Positions 26,042 to 34,150 of a DNA stretch of 64,000 nt are shown one piece after another (within the stretch, counting starts at the first letter, position 1; every line of letters begins with the position of its first letter). The stretch is from assembly GCF_019104725.1 (NCBI RefSeq), contig NZ_JAHRXF010000021.1, positions 36,765-100,764 on the forward strand. Reading direction: 5' to 3'. The position numbers and the translations under genes are program-made. Under the pieces are notes generated by a model that was given only the letters and a program-made list of their open reading frames with translations, was not told where the DNA came from and did not search any database. The DNA comes from Streptomyces corallincola. Its GTDB lineage: Bacteria > Actinomycetota > Actinomycetes > Streptomycetales > Streptomycetaceae.

Positions 26042-26926
26042 ATGGCTATCTGGCTCAACAAGGACAGCAAGGTCATCGTCCAGGGCATGACGGGCGCCAC
26101 GGGCATGAAGCACACCAAGCTCATGCTGGGTGACGGCACCGAGGTCGTGGGCGGCGTCAACCCGCGCAAGGCCGGTCAGACCGTGGACTTCGACGGCACC
26201 GAGGTACCCGTCTTCGGCACCGTCAAGGAGGCCGTGGAGAAGACCGGGGCGAACGTCTCGGTCATCTTCGTGCCCGAGAAGTTCACCAAGGACGCCGTCG
26301 TCGAGGCCATCGACGCCGAGATCCCGCTGGCCGTCGTGATCACCGAGGGCATCGCCGTGCACGACACGGCCGCCTTCTGGGCGTACGCGGGCAAGAAGGG
26401 CAACAAGACCCGCATCATCGGCCCGAACTGCCCCGGCATCATCACGCCGGGCCAGTCGAACGTCGGCATCATCCCGGGCGACATCACCAAGCCGGGCCGC
26501 ATCGGCCTGGTCTCGAAGTCCGGCACGCTGACGTACCAGATGATGTACGAGCTGCGCGACATCGGCTTCTCGACCGCCGTCGGCATCGGTGGCGACCCGA
26601 TCATCGGCACCACGCACATCGACGCCCTCGCCGCGTTCCAGGCCGACCCCGACACCGACCTGATCGTGATGATCGGTGAGATTGGCGGCGACGCCGAGGA
26701 GCGCGCGGCGGCCTTCATCAAGGAGAACGTGACCAAGCCGGTCGTCGGCTACGTCGCGGGCTTCACCGCGCCCGAGGGCAAGACGATGGGCCACGCGGGC
26801 GCCATCGTCTCCGGTTCGTCCGGCACCGCCCAGGCGAAGAAGGAGGCCCTGGAGGCCGCCGGTGTCAAGGTCGGCAAGACGCCGACCGAGACGGCGAAGC
26901 TGGCCCGGGAGATCCTCAGCGCCTGA
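26042..26926 (+). CDS. sucD: Succinyl-CoA synthetase alpha subunit
   Basis: 294 residues, full length. The N-terminal CoA-binding Rossmann domain has VQGMTGATGMKHT. PNCPGIITPG precedes the ligase domain. The phosphorylated active-site histidine is His251 in GHAGAIVSG. It works with SucC in substrate-level phosphorylation in the TCA cycle. It ends 27 bp before a very strong terminator. Confidence 0.97.
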   Translation: MAIWLNKDSKVIVQGMTGATGMKHTKLMLGDGTEVVGGVNPRKAGQTVDFDGTEVPVFGTVKEAVEKTGANVSVIFVPEKFTKDAVVEAIDAEIPLAVVITEGIAVHDTAAFWAYAGKKGNKTRIIGPNCPGIITPGQSNVGIIPGDITKPGRIGLVSKSGTLTYQMMYELRDIGFSTAVGIGGDPIIGTTHIDALAAFQADPDTDLIVMIGEIGGDAEERAAAFIKENVTKPVVGYVAGFTAPEGKTMGHAGAIVSGSSGTAQAKKEALEAAGVKVGKTPTETAKLAREILSA

Positions 26927-26953
26927 CCGCGCGTCGCGCCCCGCGCGCACCGC

Positions 26954-27005
26954 GTACGACAGCGGGCCCGCACCCTCCGGACGAGGGTGCGGGCCCGCCG
27001 TCGTA
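26954..27005. terminator. Strong hairpin terminator after sucD
   Basis: A perfect 15-bp stem (CGGGCCCGCACCCTC and complement, 26963-26997) with a 5-nt loop is extended by GTACGAC/GTCGTAC outer arms. It can also stop the convergent sigma-like gene. Confidence 0.88.
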
Positions 27006-27046
27006 CCGGACGAGCGCCGGACGGGTGCCGGACAGGGGGCCGGGGC

Positions 27047-28129
27047 TCAGCGCGGTACCGGACGCACCCGTTCCGGGCCGTTCGCGTCCGACCGGTGCAG
27101 CTTGCCGCGCAGCGCCTGCTCGGCGGCGGACAGCGGGCCGAGCGCGGCCGGTGCCGGGACCCCGCCGACCGCCTGGGCGGGGGCGATCGGCGCCTCGTAG
27201 TGGGTGGGCGCGGTGCGCAGGGTGAGCGTGGTCGCGCCGATGATCGTGACGGTGAACGCGATGGCCGACCGGGTCCAGAACACGTTCCGCCGCTCGCCCA
27301 CCGTGCGGACGGTGCGCGGCCGGGCGGCGCGCAGCCGCTCCCGCGCGGCCAGTTCGGTCAGCCGCCGGTGCAGCAGCGCGGTGTCCGCCAGCTCCGGCAG
27401 GCTCAGCGCGACCGCCTCCCGCGCGCGGGTGAGCCGCCCGGCCGCCGCCGGAGTGCTCGCCTCCGTCTCCGCCGCCGTCTCGGGGAGGTCCAGCCCGACG
27501 CCGTCGTAGAGCACGAGCGTGCGCCGGTACGACGGCGGGAGCTTGAGCAGTACGTCCATCAGCGCGCGGTCCGCCGGGTCGGCGGGCGGCGGCTCGGGGT
27601 GCCGGTGGCTGGGGCGGAAGCGGTGCCAGGGGGAGAGGGCGCACTCGTACGCCTCCGCGCGCACCCAGCCCGCCGGGTCGCGGTCCCGGGCCACCTCGGG
27701 CCAGCGCTGCCAGGCGAGTTGGAACGCGCGCTCCACCGACTCGCGGGCCAGTTCCCGGCGCCCGGTGAGCAGGTACGTCTGCCGGACCAGCGCGGGGGCG
27801 CAGAACGCGTAGAGCGCGTCGAAGGTCTGGTCGGCCGACAGCCCCTCCGGGGTGGCCAGCGAGGGGGGCGCGACCGCGAACCGGGCCGCCGGGGTGTCGT
27901 CCTGACCGGTCGTCGCCGGTCCGGAGGGTCCGGCGTGGGCGGCGAGCACGCGGGCGTACGCCTCCCCGAGCGGACCTCCGGGGTTGCTGCGCCCCCTCTC
28001 CCACGATCGGATGGTCGCACGGGTCACGCCGACGCGGTCGGCGAGCTGGGCCCGCGTCAGCGAGGCGGCCTCGCGCAGCCGTCGGCGGTCCTCGGGCCCC
28101 GGCACCGGGCCGTTCTGACTGTCCGTCAC
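27047..28129 (-). CDS. XRE-HTH / sigma-70-like / membrane-anchored fusion regulator
   Basis: 360 residues from GTG at 28129 (GGAGGG 7 bp upstream). Residues ~15-50 form an XRE-type helix-turn-helix (LTRAQLADRVGVTRATIRSWERG). Residues ~100-245 look like an ECF-sigma region 2/4 arrangement, with a sigma-4-like LPPSYRRTLVLYDGVGLDLPETA segment. A single membrane helix follows (about 282-302) and then a short extracytoplasmic tail. A DNA-binding domain fused to a sigma-like core and a TM anchor is unusual. Whether it still binds core RNA polymerase is not visible. It diverges from the DUF6350 gene across an AT-rich intergene. Confidence 0.7.
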   Translation of the reverse strand: MTDSQNGPVPGPEDRRRLREAASLTRAQLADRVGVTRATIRSWERGRSNPGGPLGEAYARVLAAHAGPSGPATTGQDDTPAARFAVAPPSLATPEGLSADQTFDALYAFCAPALVRQTYLLTGRRELARESVERAFQLAWQRWPEVARDRDPAGWVRAEAYECALSPWHRFRPSHRHPEPPPADPADRALMDVLLKLPPSYRRTLVLYDGVGLDLPETAAETEASTPAAAGRLTRAREAVALSLPELADTALLHRRLTELAARERLRAARPRTVRTVGERRNVFWTRSAIAFTVTIIGATTLTLRTAPTHYEAPIAPAQAVGGVPAPAALGPLSAAEQALRGKLHRSDANGPERVRPVPR

Positions 28130-28146
28130 AGTACGGCCCTCCGTGT

Positions 28147-28173
28147 GAATAGGTACATAATCATATATTTAGC
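28147..28173. promoter_or_regulatory. AT-rich divergent promoter region
   Basis: A 27-bp stretch that is about 80% A+T, very rare in this genome, lies between the divergent fusion-regulator and DUF6350 genes. It contains TATATT- and TAATCA-like -10 candidates on both strands. It is probably the shared promoter or operator, possibly for the HTH-containing regulator itself. Confidence 0.5.
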
Positions 28174-28233
28174 GACACATCGGAGGTTCGCACGTTACGA
28201 CCGGAAAGCGCGTGTCGTTGGGAGCATGGCCCG

Positions 28234-29919
28234 GTGACCCTGATGACCGTTCGCCGACCCCCGCTGTCGCTCCTGCTCCGTCGTCTGCGCGACCGTTCGC
28301 CCGGATTCGGCACGAGTCTGCTGAACGGGGCGGTCGCCGCCGGGCTCGGGCTCGGCTCGCTCGCCGTGCTCGTGCTCGCGCTCTGGATCAGCTCGCCGTA
28401 CCCGGACAGCGGTCCGACCGGCGCGCTGCACGTCGCCGCCGGGCTGTGGCTGCTCGCGCACGGCGCCGAACTCGTCCGCACCGACACGCTGTCCGGCGCC
28501 CCGATGCCGGTCGGGGTGACCCCGCTGCTGCTGCTCGCGCTGCCGGTCTGGCTGCTGTACCGGGGCGCGCGGGACGCCACCGACGCCTCCGACGAGCCCG
28601 GCGGCCCGCCCCCCGTCCCGGCCCGCACCGCCTGGAGCGGCGTCGTCACCGGCTACCTCGCGGTCGGCCTCGCCGCCACCCTCTTCTGCGCGGGCGGCGA
28701 ACTGCGCCCCGACTGGCCGATGGTGACGCTGTGTCTGCCGCTGGTCGCGGCGGTCTCGGCGGCCGCCGGGGTCTGGTCGGCGTACGGCCACCCGCGCGAA
28801 CCCGTCCTACGGCTCCTGCGCGTCCTGCCCGCCGGGCCGCGCGCCCTGCTGTTCGGCACGGACGCGCGGGCCCGGCTCGGCGGGACGGTACGGGCCGCGG
28901 GCGCCGGGGTGACGGCGCTGGTCGGGGGCGGCGCGCTGCTCGTCGGCGTCTCCCTCGTCCTGCACGGCGGCGCCGCCCGCGTCTCCTTCCTCCAGCTCAC
29001 CGAGGGCTGGACCGGCCGCTTCGCCGTCCTCCTCCTCGGCGTCACCCTCATCCCCAACGCGGCCGTCTGGTCCGCCTCCTACGCCCTCGGCCCCGGCTTC
29101 ACCCTCGGCAACGGCCACCCGATCACCCCCTTCACCTCCGACCCGGCCCCCCTCCTGCCTCCCTTCCCGCTCCTGGCGGCGGTCCCGGACCGGGGCACGG
29201 GTACGGCCCTGAACTGGGCGTCCGGTGTGGTCCCGCTGGTCGCGGGACTGGTCCTGGGGTGGTTCGTGGCACGGGCGGCCGTACGGGGTGCGGGGGACGG
29301 GGCACAGTCGGCCGCACAGGGTGCGGGGCGCGGGACGGTGGGAGGGCGGGGGGCGTCGGAGCGTCCGCCCGCACGGCCGGTGGTGCCCTGGTCGATGGGC
29401 CGCACCCTGAGCGTCCTGCTCCTCGCCTCCCTCACCGCCGGGGTCTGCTTCGCCACCCTGACCTGGCTCTCCGGCGGCGCCCTCGGCACGGCGGCCCTCT
29501 CCGGCTTCGGCCCCCACTGGTGGGCCGCCGGGGGCGCGGCCTTCGCCTGGTTCACCACCACGGGCCTCCCCCCGGCCCTCCTGGTCCGAGCCTGGCGCCT
29601 CCGGGGCCACCACCCCGAACACACCCCCGTCCCACCCCAGCAGACGCCCACCCCCCCGTCCCCCTCCCCGGCCCCGCTTCCCCCGACCCCCGAGGACCTC
29701 GACGCCTACGACTTCCTCCCACCCCCGGAACCGTCCTGGCCGGACACCCCCAGCACACCCAGCGCGTGGGAGGCGCTGAAGGAGGCGGCGAAGACACCGG
29801 CGGCGGAGACACCTCCGGGCTCCGGGGAACCGGAAGCACCGGGCAAGCCGGAGGAACCCTCGAAGCAGCAAGCTGCGCAGACGGTGCCGGAGCCAGGAGA
29901 GGGCGAGAAGCGGGAGTAG
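28234..29919 (+). CDS. DUF6350 (PerM-like) integral membrane protein
   Basis: 561 residues from GTG at 28234; ATG at 28243 is possible. About nine to ten hydrophobic helices span residues 35-460. The start of the membrane part (FGTSLLNGAVAAGLGLGSLAVLVL, then the WISSPYPDSGPTGALHVAA loop) is what I associate with the Streptomyces DUF6350 family, also labelled cell-division protein PerM. The last ~100 residues are a Pro/Glu-rich cytoplasmic tail. In related genomes it stands just before purN; here about 3.5 kb of other genes intervene. Function unknown. Confidence 0.8.
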   Translation: MTLMTVRRPPLSLLLRRLRDRSPGFGTSLLNGAVAAGLGLGSLAVLVLALWISSPYPDSGPTGALHVAAGLWLLAHGAELVRTDTLSGAPMPVGVTPLLLLALPVWLLYRGARDATDASDEPGGPPPVPARTAWSGVVTGYLAVGLAATLFCAGGELRPDWPMVTLCLPLVAAVSAAAGVWSAYGHPREPVLRLLRVLPAGPRALLFGTDARARLGGTVRAAGAGVTALVGGGALLVGVSLVLHGGAARVSFLQLTEGWTGRFAVLLLGVTLIPNAAVWSASYALGPGFTLGNGHPITPFTSDPAPLLPPFPLLAAVPDRGTGTALNWASGVVPLVAGLVLGWFVARAAVRGAGDGAQSAAQGAGRGTVGGRGASERPPARPVVPWSMGRTLSVLLLASLTAGVCFATLTWLSGGALGTAALSGFGPHWWAAGGAAFAWFTTTGLPPALLVRAWRLRGHHPEHTPVPPQQTPTPPSPSPAPLPPTPEDLDAYDFLPPPEPSWPDTPSTPSAWEALKEAAKTPAAETPPGSGEPEAPGKPEEPSKQQAAQTVPEPGEGEKRE

Positions 29920-30009
29920 AGGATCAGCCTCTTCCCGAGAGCCCCCGTACGCCTCGCGCGGGCCGGTCGCGTTGACGGCGGCGCGAGCGGTGCCCGCCGG
30001 TCACCTCGA

Positions 30010-30741
30010 CTACCGGATATGCGTCGAGACCGGTTCGAGGAAGAAGAGGCACTGCTTCGCGTTGAATTCGCCCACCTCGGCGACAAAGCGGAACCGGTCG
30101 CCCGCGTGGACGCCGGAGGGAATCTCCGTGCCGGTCAGGTTCAGGTCGAGGATATTGACGTCCTCGTACTTGAAGGCCGGGCCTGTCACTGTCTTCGGTC
30201 CCTTGTCGCCCGGGCCCAGAAGAAAGTCGTAGCGGGTGTGATAGTCACCGTGGGGCGCCATGTGCACGATAGAGCCGTCGAATGCGACCGTCCTCCCCGT
30301 GTACTTGGTGGCGAAGTCCGGGATCGCGCTGTCACAGGAGTCCGGAGTCTTCAGCAGTGCCGCCAACTCCCGGTTGTTCTGAGACGTGATCACCTCAGCG
30401 GCAGCAGATCCGGGCGTGGCCGGAGACGGCGAGGCGGAGCGTTCCGCGTTCGCAGTGGCCGCCCCGGGCTTGTTCGACTCGCCCTCCTTCGCACCGCTGT
30501 CCTCGAACGCCGCGGCCACGCCGATGACAATGGCCAGGATGACGAGGCCGCCGACCGCGGTGCCGATCAAGAGCCGCGGCAGGGGCTTCTTCGGTCGGCG
30601 GAAGTCGAGGGTGGAGCGCAGCCTGCCCTGGGTTTGTTCCACGAGCTCCCAGCCCTCGTTCCGCATCTTCGAGATCACCAAGCCGTCGGTGCCGCGAACC
30701 GTCTGCACCGTCTTGTACTCGTACGTGATCTCTTCGGCCAT
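30010..30741 (-). CDS. DUF4839-type membrane protein
   Basis: 243 residues from ATG at 30741. An N-terminal cytoplasmic part (about 1-55; starts MAEEITYEYKTVQ, resembling small DUF4177-like domains) is followed by one membrane helix (about 56-78), a Ser/Pro/Ala linker and a C-terminal soluble domain with HTRYDFLLGPGD and GPAFKYEDVN, the pattern of DUF4839. Two Cys flank the C-terminal domain. G+C and codon bias look lower than in neighbouring core genes. It has no operon partner on its strand; the divergent gene begins about 140 bp away. Function unknown. Confidence 0.65.
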   Translation of the reverse strand: MAEEITYEYKTVQTVRGTDGLVISKMRNEGWELVEQTQGRLRSTLDFRRPKKPLPRLLIGTAVGGLVILAIVIGVAAAFEDSGAKEGESNKPGAATANAERSASPSPATPGSAAAEVITSQNNRELAALLKTPDSCDSAIPDFATKYTGRTVAFDGSIVHMAPHGDYHTRYDFLLGPGDKGPKTVTGPAFKYEDVNILDLNLTGTEIPSGVHAGDRFRFVAEVGEFNAKQCLFFLEPVSTHIR

Positions 30742-30878
30742 GTGGCTCCGTGCCCCCTGAATGAACTGCTCGTATCAACTGCCCCGCGAGCATAAGGGAC
30801 TTGGTTTCGCGGGGGCTTGTGGATGAGGGGCGCCGGACGGCGCAGGTCAGGCCATCGCCTGCTGATAGCTTCGCGTTC

Positions 30879-31163
30879 GTGATCGTGTATCCGCTGTGGC
30901 ATGTCGGCCATCAGAACGAAGCCGGAGAGGACGGCTCGACAGTGCACGTCGATGAGAGCGGTGTGTTCTGCGACGAGTCGGACGGCGACGACGTGAAGCT
31001 GCTCGGTATCTACTCAACCCGCGATCGGGTTGAGGAGCGCATGCGGCAGGCTCAACTCCTGCCAGGTTTCCGTGATGAGCCGGAGTGCTTCTACTTCGAC
31101 GCCTGCGAGCTCGATGAGGACGGTTGGACCGAGGGTTTTGTTCGAGTTCCGCCGGGTGAGTAG
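30879..31163 (+). CDS. DUF7336-like small acidic protein
   Basis: 94 residues from GTG at 30879. A TAGCTT -10 (30866-30871) lies 7 bp upstream, so the message is probably leaderless, which favours this start over the longer in-frame one at 30801. The protein is acidic and compact: a YPLWHVGH strand, DVKLLGIYSTRDRVEERM (strand and helix) and GFRDEPECFYFDACELDEDGWTEGF. This order fits the small DUF7336-type domain often found near accessory genes. Its last 73 bp overlap the convergent kinase-like gene. No function is established; immunity-type roles have the same size and character. Confidence 0.6.
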   Translation: MIVYPLWHVGHQNEAGEDGSTVHVDESGVFCDESDGDDVKLLGIYSTRDRVEERMRQAQLLPGFRDEPECFYFDACELDEDGWTEGFVRVPPGE

Positions 31164-32266
31164 GCCGATGGGCGCAGCGGTCCGGAGGGCTGCGGGGCTG
31201 ATGATTCGCCCAGGGTCCGGCGGATCTCGGCTGTGGGGAACGGGGTGCGTTTGGTCTTGGTGATGAGGCGGTGGGCGAAGTCGTCCATGACGGCGGCGGA
31301 CGAGGCGTGGCGGTCGATGATCGCCGTGATCGCGGGGGGAACGTCGTCGGGGCGGCGGCCCGCGATCCATTCGCGCAGGAAGGTTCCGAGTTCCGTGTCG
31401 CCGAGGACGGTCGGGGGCAGGTGGTGGCGCAGGAGATGCCAGGGCGCGTAGCAGCGGTCGTACACGAGGTGGTCGTCGAGGAAGGCGGCTTCCTGGGGCG
31501 AGAGTTCGTAGTGGCGGCTGAGAGCGAGTCCGAAGTCCGCGAAGTAGACCTGTCGGCCGTCGGTCAGCAGGTTGGCGAAGTGCGCGTCGAAGTGCACCAA
31601 CCCGCGTGAACTCATGAACTCGGTGCCCCGCGCCAACGCGTCCTCCACCCACAGGTAGGGGGAGTCGCCCGCCGGGTCCGGGCCGACCGCTTCGCGGGTC
31701 GCGCCGAGCCAGCCCGCGAGTGTCCGAGGTACGTGCTCCAGAAAGAGCACCAGGCTGGAGGAGGACTTTCCGATGGCCGCCAGCCGTTGGCGTACGGCGG
31801 GGGACCCCTCCCAGTGCGCGACGGCTCCCTCCATGCCGCCGAACTCGTCGGCGAAGTCGGCGGGAGGCCGGTCCGGCAGAACCCGCCAGTGGTACATCAG
31901 CGGGAAACCGGCGAACTCGTTCCTCAGCACCCAGGCGCTGGTCATGACGTGCGCGGCCAGCTCACGCCAGGCCCCGAACCCCGCCGACCCGACGCCGTAC
32001 TGATAGTGGAGAGGGAGCCCGAACAGGTTGGCGGTCGAGCGCACGTGCTCCGAGCGCAACTCGATGTCCGTCAGCGGGACGCGCTTGATGAAGACGGGCG
32101 TCCCCGCGACCTCCATCTCGGTCCGTCTGCCACCCATGCCCGAGCCCAGGACCGGCGCGGCAGCCACCGCTTCACCGAGCCTGCGGTCGCTGAGCAGCGA
32201 GAGCTCCGCGCCCACTGCCGCGTAGGCGGAGAGGCGTGCGGTGGACAGTGGCACGTGTTCACGCAT
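31091..32266 (-). CDS. Protein kinase-like (phosphotransferase-fold) protein
   Basis: 391 residues from ATG at 32266 (GGGAG 7 bp upstream). Kinase-fold landmarks are visible: a Gly-rich GSGMGG near residue 40, VFIKRV (ATP-binding Lys), the catalytic loop HFDAHFANLL (HxDxxxxN) and FADFGLALS (DFG). Key residues are intact, so it could be active. The C-terminal ~45 residues are Ser/Pro-rich, and their coding DNA overlaps the convergent small gene by 73 bp. Homologues scattered through Streptomyces genomes are annotated as serine/threonine kinases. The substrate is unknown, and a small-molecule phosphotransferase is possible. Confidence 0.7.
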   Translation of the reverse strand: MREHVPLSTARLSAYAAVGAELSLLSDRRLGEAVAAAPVLGSGMGGRRTEMEVAGTPVFIKRVPLTDIELRSEHVRSTANLFGLPLHYQYGVGSAGFGAWRELAAHVMTSAWVLRNEFAGFPLMYHWRVLPDRPPADFADEFGGMEGAVAHWEGSPAVRQRLAAIGKSSSSLVLFLEHVPRTLAGWLGATREAVGPDPAGDSPYLWVEDALARGTEFMSSRGLVHFDAHFANLLTDGRQVYFADFGLALSRHYELSPQEAAFLDDHLVYDRCYAPWHLLRHHLPPTVLGDTELGTFLREWIAGRRPDDVPPAITAIIDRHASSAAVMDDFAHRLITKTKRTPFPTAEIRRTLGESSAPQPSGPLRPSAYSPGGTRTKPSVQPSSSSSQASK

Positions 32267-32360
32267 CGGTGGCTCCCGCCTGGCATCGCGCCGACCGCGC
32301 CGACCGCTGTGCACCGTGCCGGGCGGCCCGGCGTGACGTACTGAACGGGCGAGTGGGCCC

Positions 32361-32428
32361 CGCGAACCCCGCAACCCTGCGAACCCCGCAACCCCGCGAA
32401 ACCCGCAACCCAGCGGACCCCGCAACCC
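32361..32428. repeat. Short tandem CGAACCCCGCAACCC repeats
   Basis: Between the kinase-like gene and the Pro-rich membrane gene, a unit close to CGAACCCCGCAACCC is repeated four to five times with small changes. It has no coding signal. A simple-sequence expansion is most likely. Confidence 0.6.
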
Positions 32429-32439
32429 ACCCACCGGAC

Positions 32440-33219
32440 CTAGCTGTTGTTCACTCCCAGAACCCCCCGCAACTCCTTCGGCAGAAGGGTTTCGCAGGAT
32501 TGCTTGGACTGTTGGGTGAGGGCGTCGTTCACGCAGGTGAAGTAGTCGCGGTAGGCGAGTTGGGCGGCGAAGGTGGTGGCCACCATGAGGAGGGCGAGGG
32601 AGGCGGTGACGATGCCGCCGATGGCCGCGGTGGACTGCGGACGGGTGTCCTGGGCGGCGGCGGGGGTGCCGGTGCGGGGGGCCGTGGTGTCGGACTTCGG
32701 GCTCGGCTTGGCGCGCAGGGAGCTGATGCCCCAGTAGAGGGCGAGGGCGCCGAGGAGGAGGGCGACGTAGGACCAGCCGAAGAGGACGAAGAAGACGGAC
32801 CACATGCCGGAGAGCAGGGCGAAGCGGGCGCGGCGCTGGACCGGGTCGGTGGGGTCCCAGCGCGTGGACGGGCCGGGGGACTGCTTGCCGCCGGGGCCCT
32901 CGGGGGTGCTGCCGGGGCGCTGGCCGAAACCGCCCGTCGAGCGGCCGGGCTGGCGGTCGCTCCACTGACTGCCCCAGCCCGCGGTGCCGTCCTCGCCCTC
33001 GGGGTGCCGGGGGCGCCAGGGCTGGTCGGGGGAGCCCTCGGGGGGCGGCGCGAACGGGTTGTCGTCCTGCCGGTCGCCACCGCTGCCGTCGCCGCCCCGG
33101 TCGCCGTTCGGGGTCTCGGGCGGTGAGGAGGGCCGCTCGCGCAGCAGGACGGCACCCCGCTCGGCGCCCGGCAGCGGGCGCGGCGGGAACGTGAGGAGTC
33201 GCGGACTGCGATCGGGCAT
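32440..33219 (-). CDS. Pro-rich membrane protein (DUF4190-like)
   Basis: 259 residues from ATG at 33219. The first ~135 residues are hydrophilic, Pro/Gly/Arg-rich (DNPFAPPPEG, PDQPWRPRHP), then two helices (about 140-165) ending in ALALYWGISSLRAKP, a linker, and a third helix (about 196-216) before a short Cys-containing tail. The architecture is common in Streptomyces membrane proteins annotated as DUF4190-like. The function is not known. It is divergent from purN across 292 bp that hold no other gene. Confidence 0.7.
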   Translation of the reverse strand: MPDRSPRLLTFPPRPLPGAERGAVLLRERPSSPPETPNGDRGGDGSGGDRQDDNPFAPPPEGSPDQPWRPRHPEGEDGTAGWGSQWSDRQPGRSTGGFGQRPGSTPEGPGGKQSPGPSTRWDPTDPVQRRARFALLSGMWSVFFVLFGWSYVALLLGALALYWGISSLRAKPSPKSDTTAPRTGTPAAAQDTRPQSTAAIGGIVTASLALLMVATTFAAQLAYRDYFTCVNDALTQQSKQSCETLLPKELRGVLGVNNS

Positions 33220-33511
33220 CAAGTGAACGTCTTCCCCTGGGTGACGTGAGCCGCCGGTGAGAGCTTCCACCCCGTGAACGTGCCGCGGGGCCGCCGCGTT
33301 CCCGGGGACCGCTGCTTCCTGTGCTTGGTGATTCCCTCCGAACGCTACCTTCCGGCCACGCCCCCGTCCCGCCGGGTCCTTCCGGGGTGCCGGTATCGTT
33401 GCGGGCGGTCGGCCGCTTCGTAGACTTCCCCGTCCCGCGGGGTGCGACGCATTCGTGCGAACGCACAAAGCGGCAGGCCGGACGCATCCGTTCCGCAGAA
33501 AGGGCCCCATC

Positions 33512-34150
33512 GTGGCCGCCACCCCCGCAGGCCGAGCGGTCCGGCGCCTCGTCGTCCTGGTCTCCGGTTCCGGCACCAACCTCCAGGCGCTGCTGGACGA
33601 GATCGAGCGCACCGGCGCCGAGGAGTACGGCGCGCGGGTCGTCGCCGTAGGGGCCGACCGGAGCGGTGTCGAGGGGCTCGCCCGCGCCGAGCGGGCCGGG
33701 CTGCCGACCTTCGTGTGCCGGGTCCGCGACCACGCCACCCGCGCCGAGTGGGACGCGGCGCTCGCCGCGCACGTCGCCGCGTACGAGCCGGACCTCGTGA
33801 TCTCCGCCGGGTTCATGAAGATCGTCGGCAAGGAGTTCCTGGCCAGGTTCGGCGGGCGCACGGTCAACACGCACCCGGCGCTGCTGCCGAGTTTCCCCGG
33901 TGCCCACGGCGTCCGCGACGCGCTCGCGTACGGCGCGCGGGTCACCGGCTGCACCGTCCACTTCGTGGACGACGGCGTCGATACCGGTCCGGTCATCGCC
34001 CAGGGCGTGGTCGAGATCCGGGACGGCGACGACGAGAGCGCGCTCCACGAGCGCATCAAGGAAGTCGAGCGAAGGCTGCTCGTCGAGGCCGTGGGGCGGA
34101 TCGCCCGCAACGGCCACCGCATCGAGGGACGAAAGGTGATTATCCCGTGA
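33512..34150 (+). CDS. purN: Phosphoribosylglycinamide formyltransferase
   Basis: 212 residues from GTG at 33512 (GAAAGGG upstream), normal for the family. The substrate phosphate-binding loop LVSGSGTNLQALL, the catalytic NTHPALLPSFPGAHG (Asn, His) and the folate-binding VHFVDDGVDTGP with catalytic Asp are all present. It transfers the formyl group of 10-formyl-THF to GAR, step 3 of purine synthesis. Its stop overlaps the GTG of purH (GTGA). The nearby folD supplies one-carbon folates. Confidence 0.97.
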   Translation: MAATPAGRAVRRLVVLVSGSGTNLQALLDEIERTGAEEYGARVVAVGADRSGVEGLARAERAGLPTFVCRVRDHATRAEWDAALAAHVAAYEPDLVISAGFMKIVGKEFLARFGGRTVNTHPALLPSFPGAHGVRDALAYGARVTGCTVHFVDDGVDTGPVIAQGVVEIRDGDDESALHERIKEVERRLLVEAVGRIARNGHRIEGRKVIIP

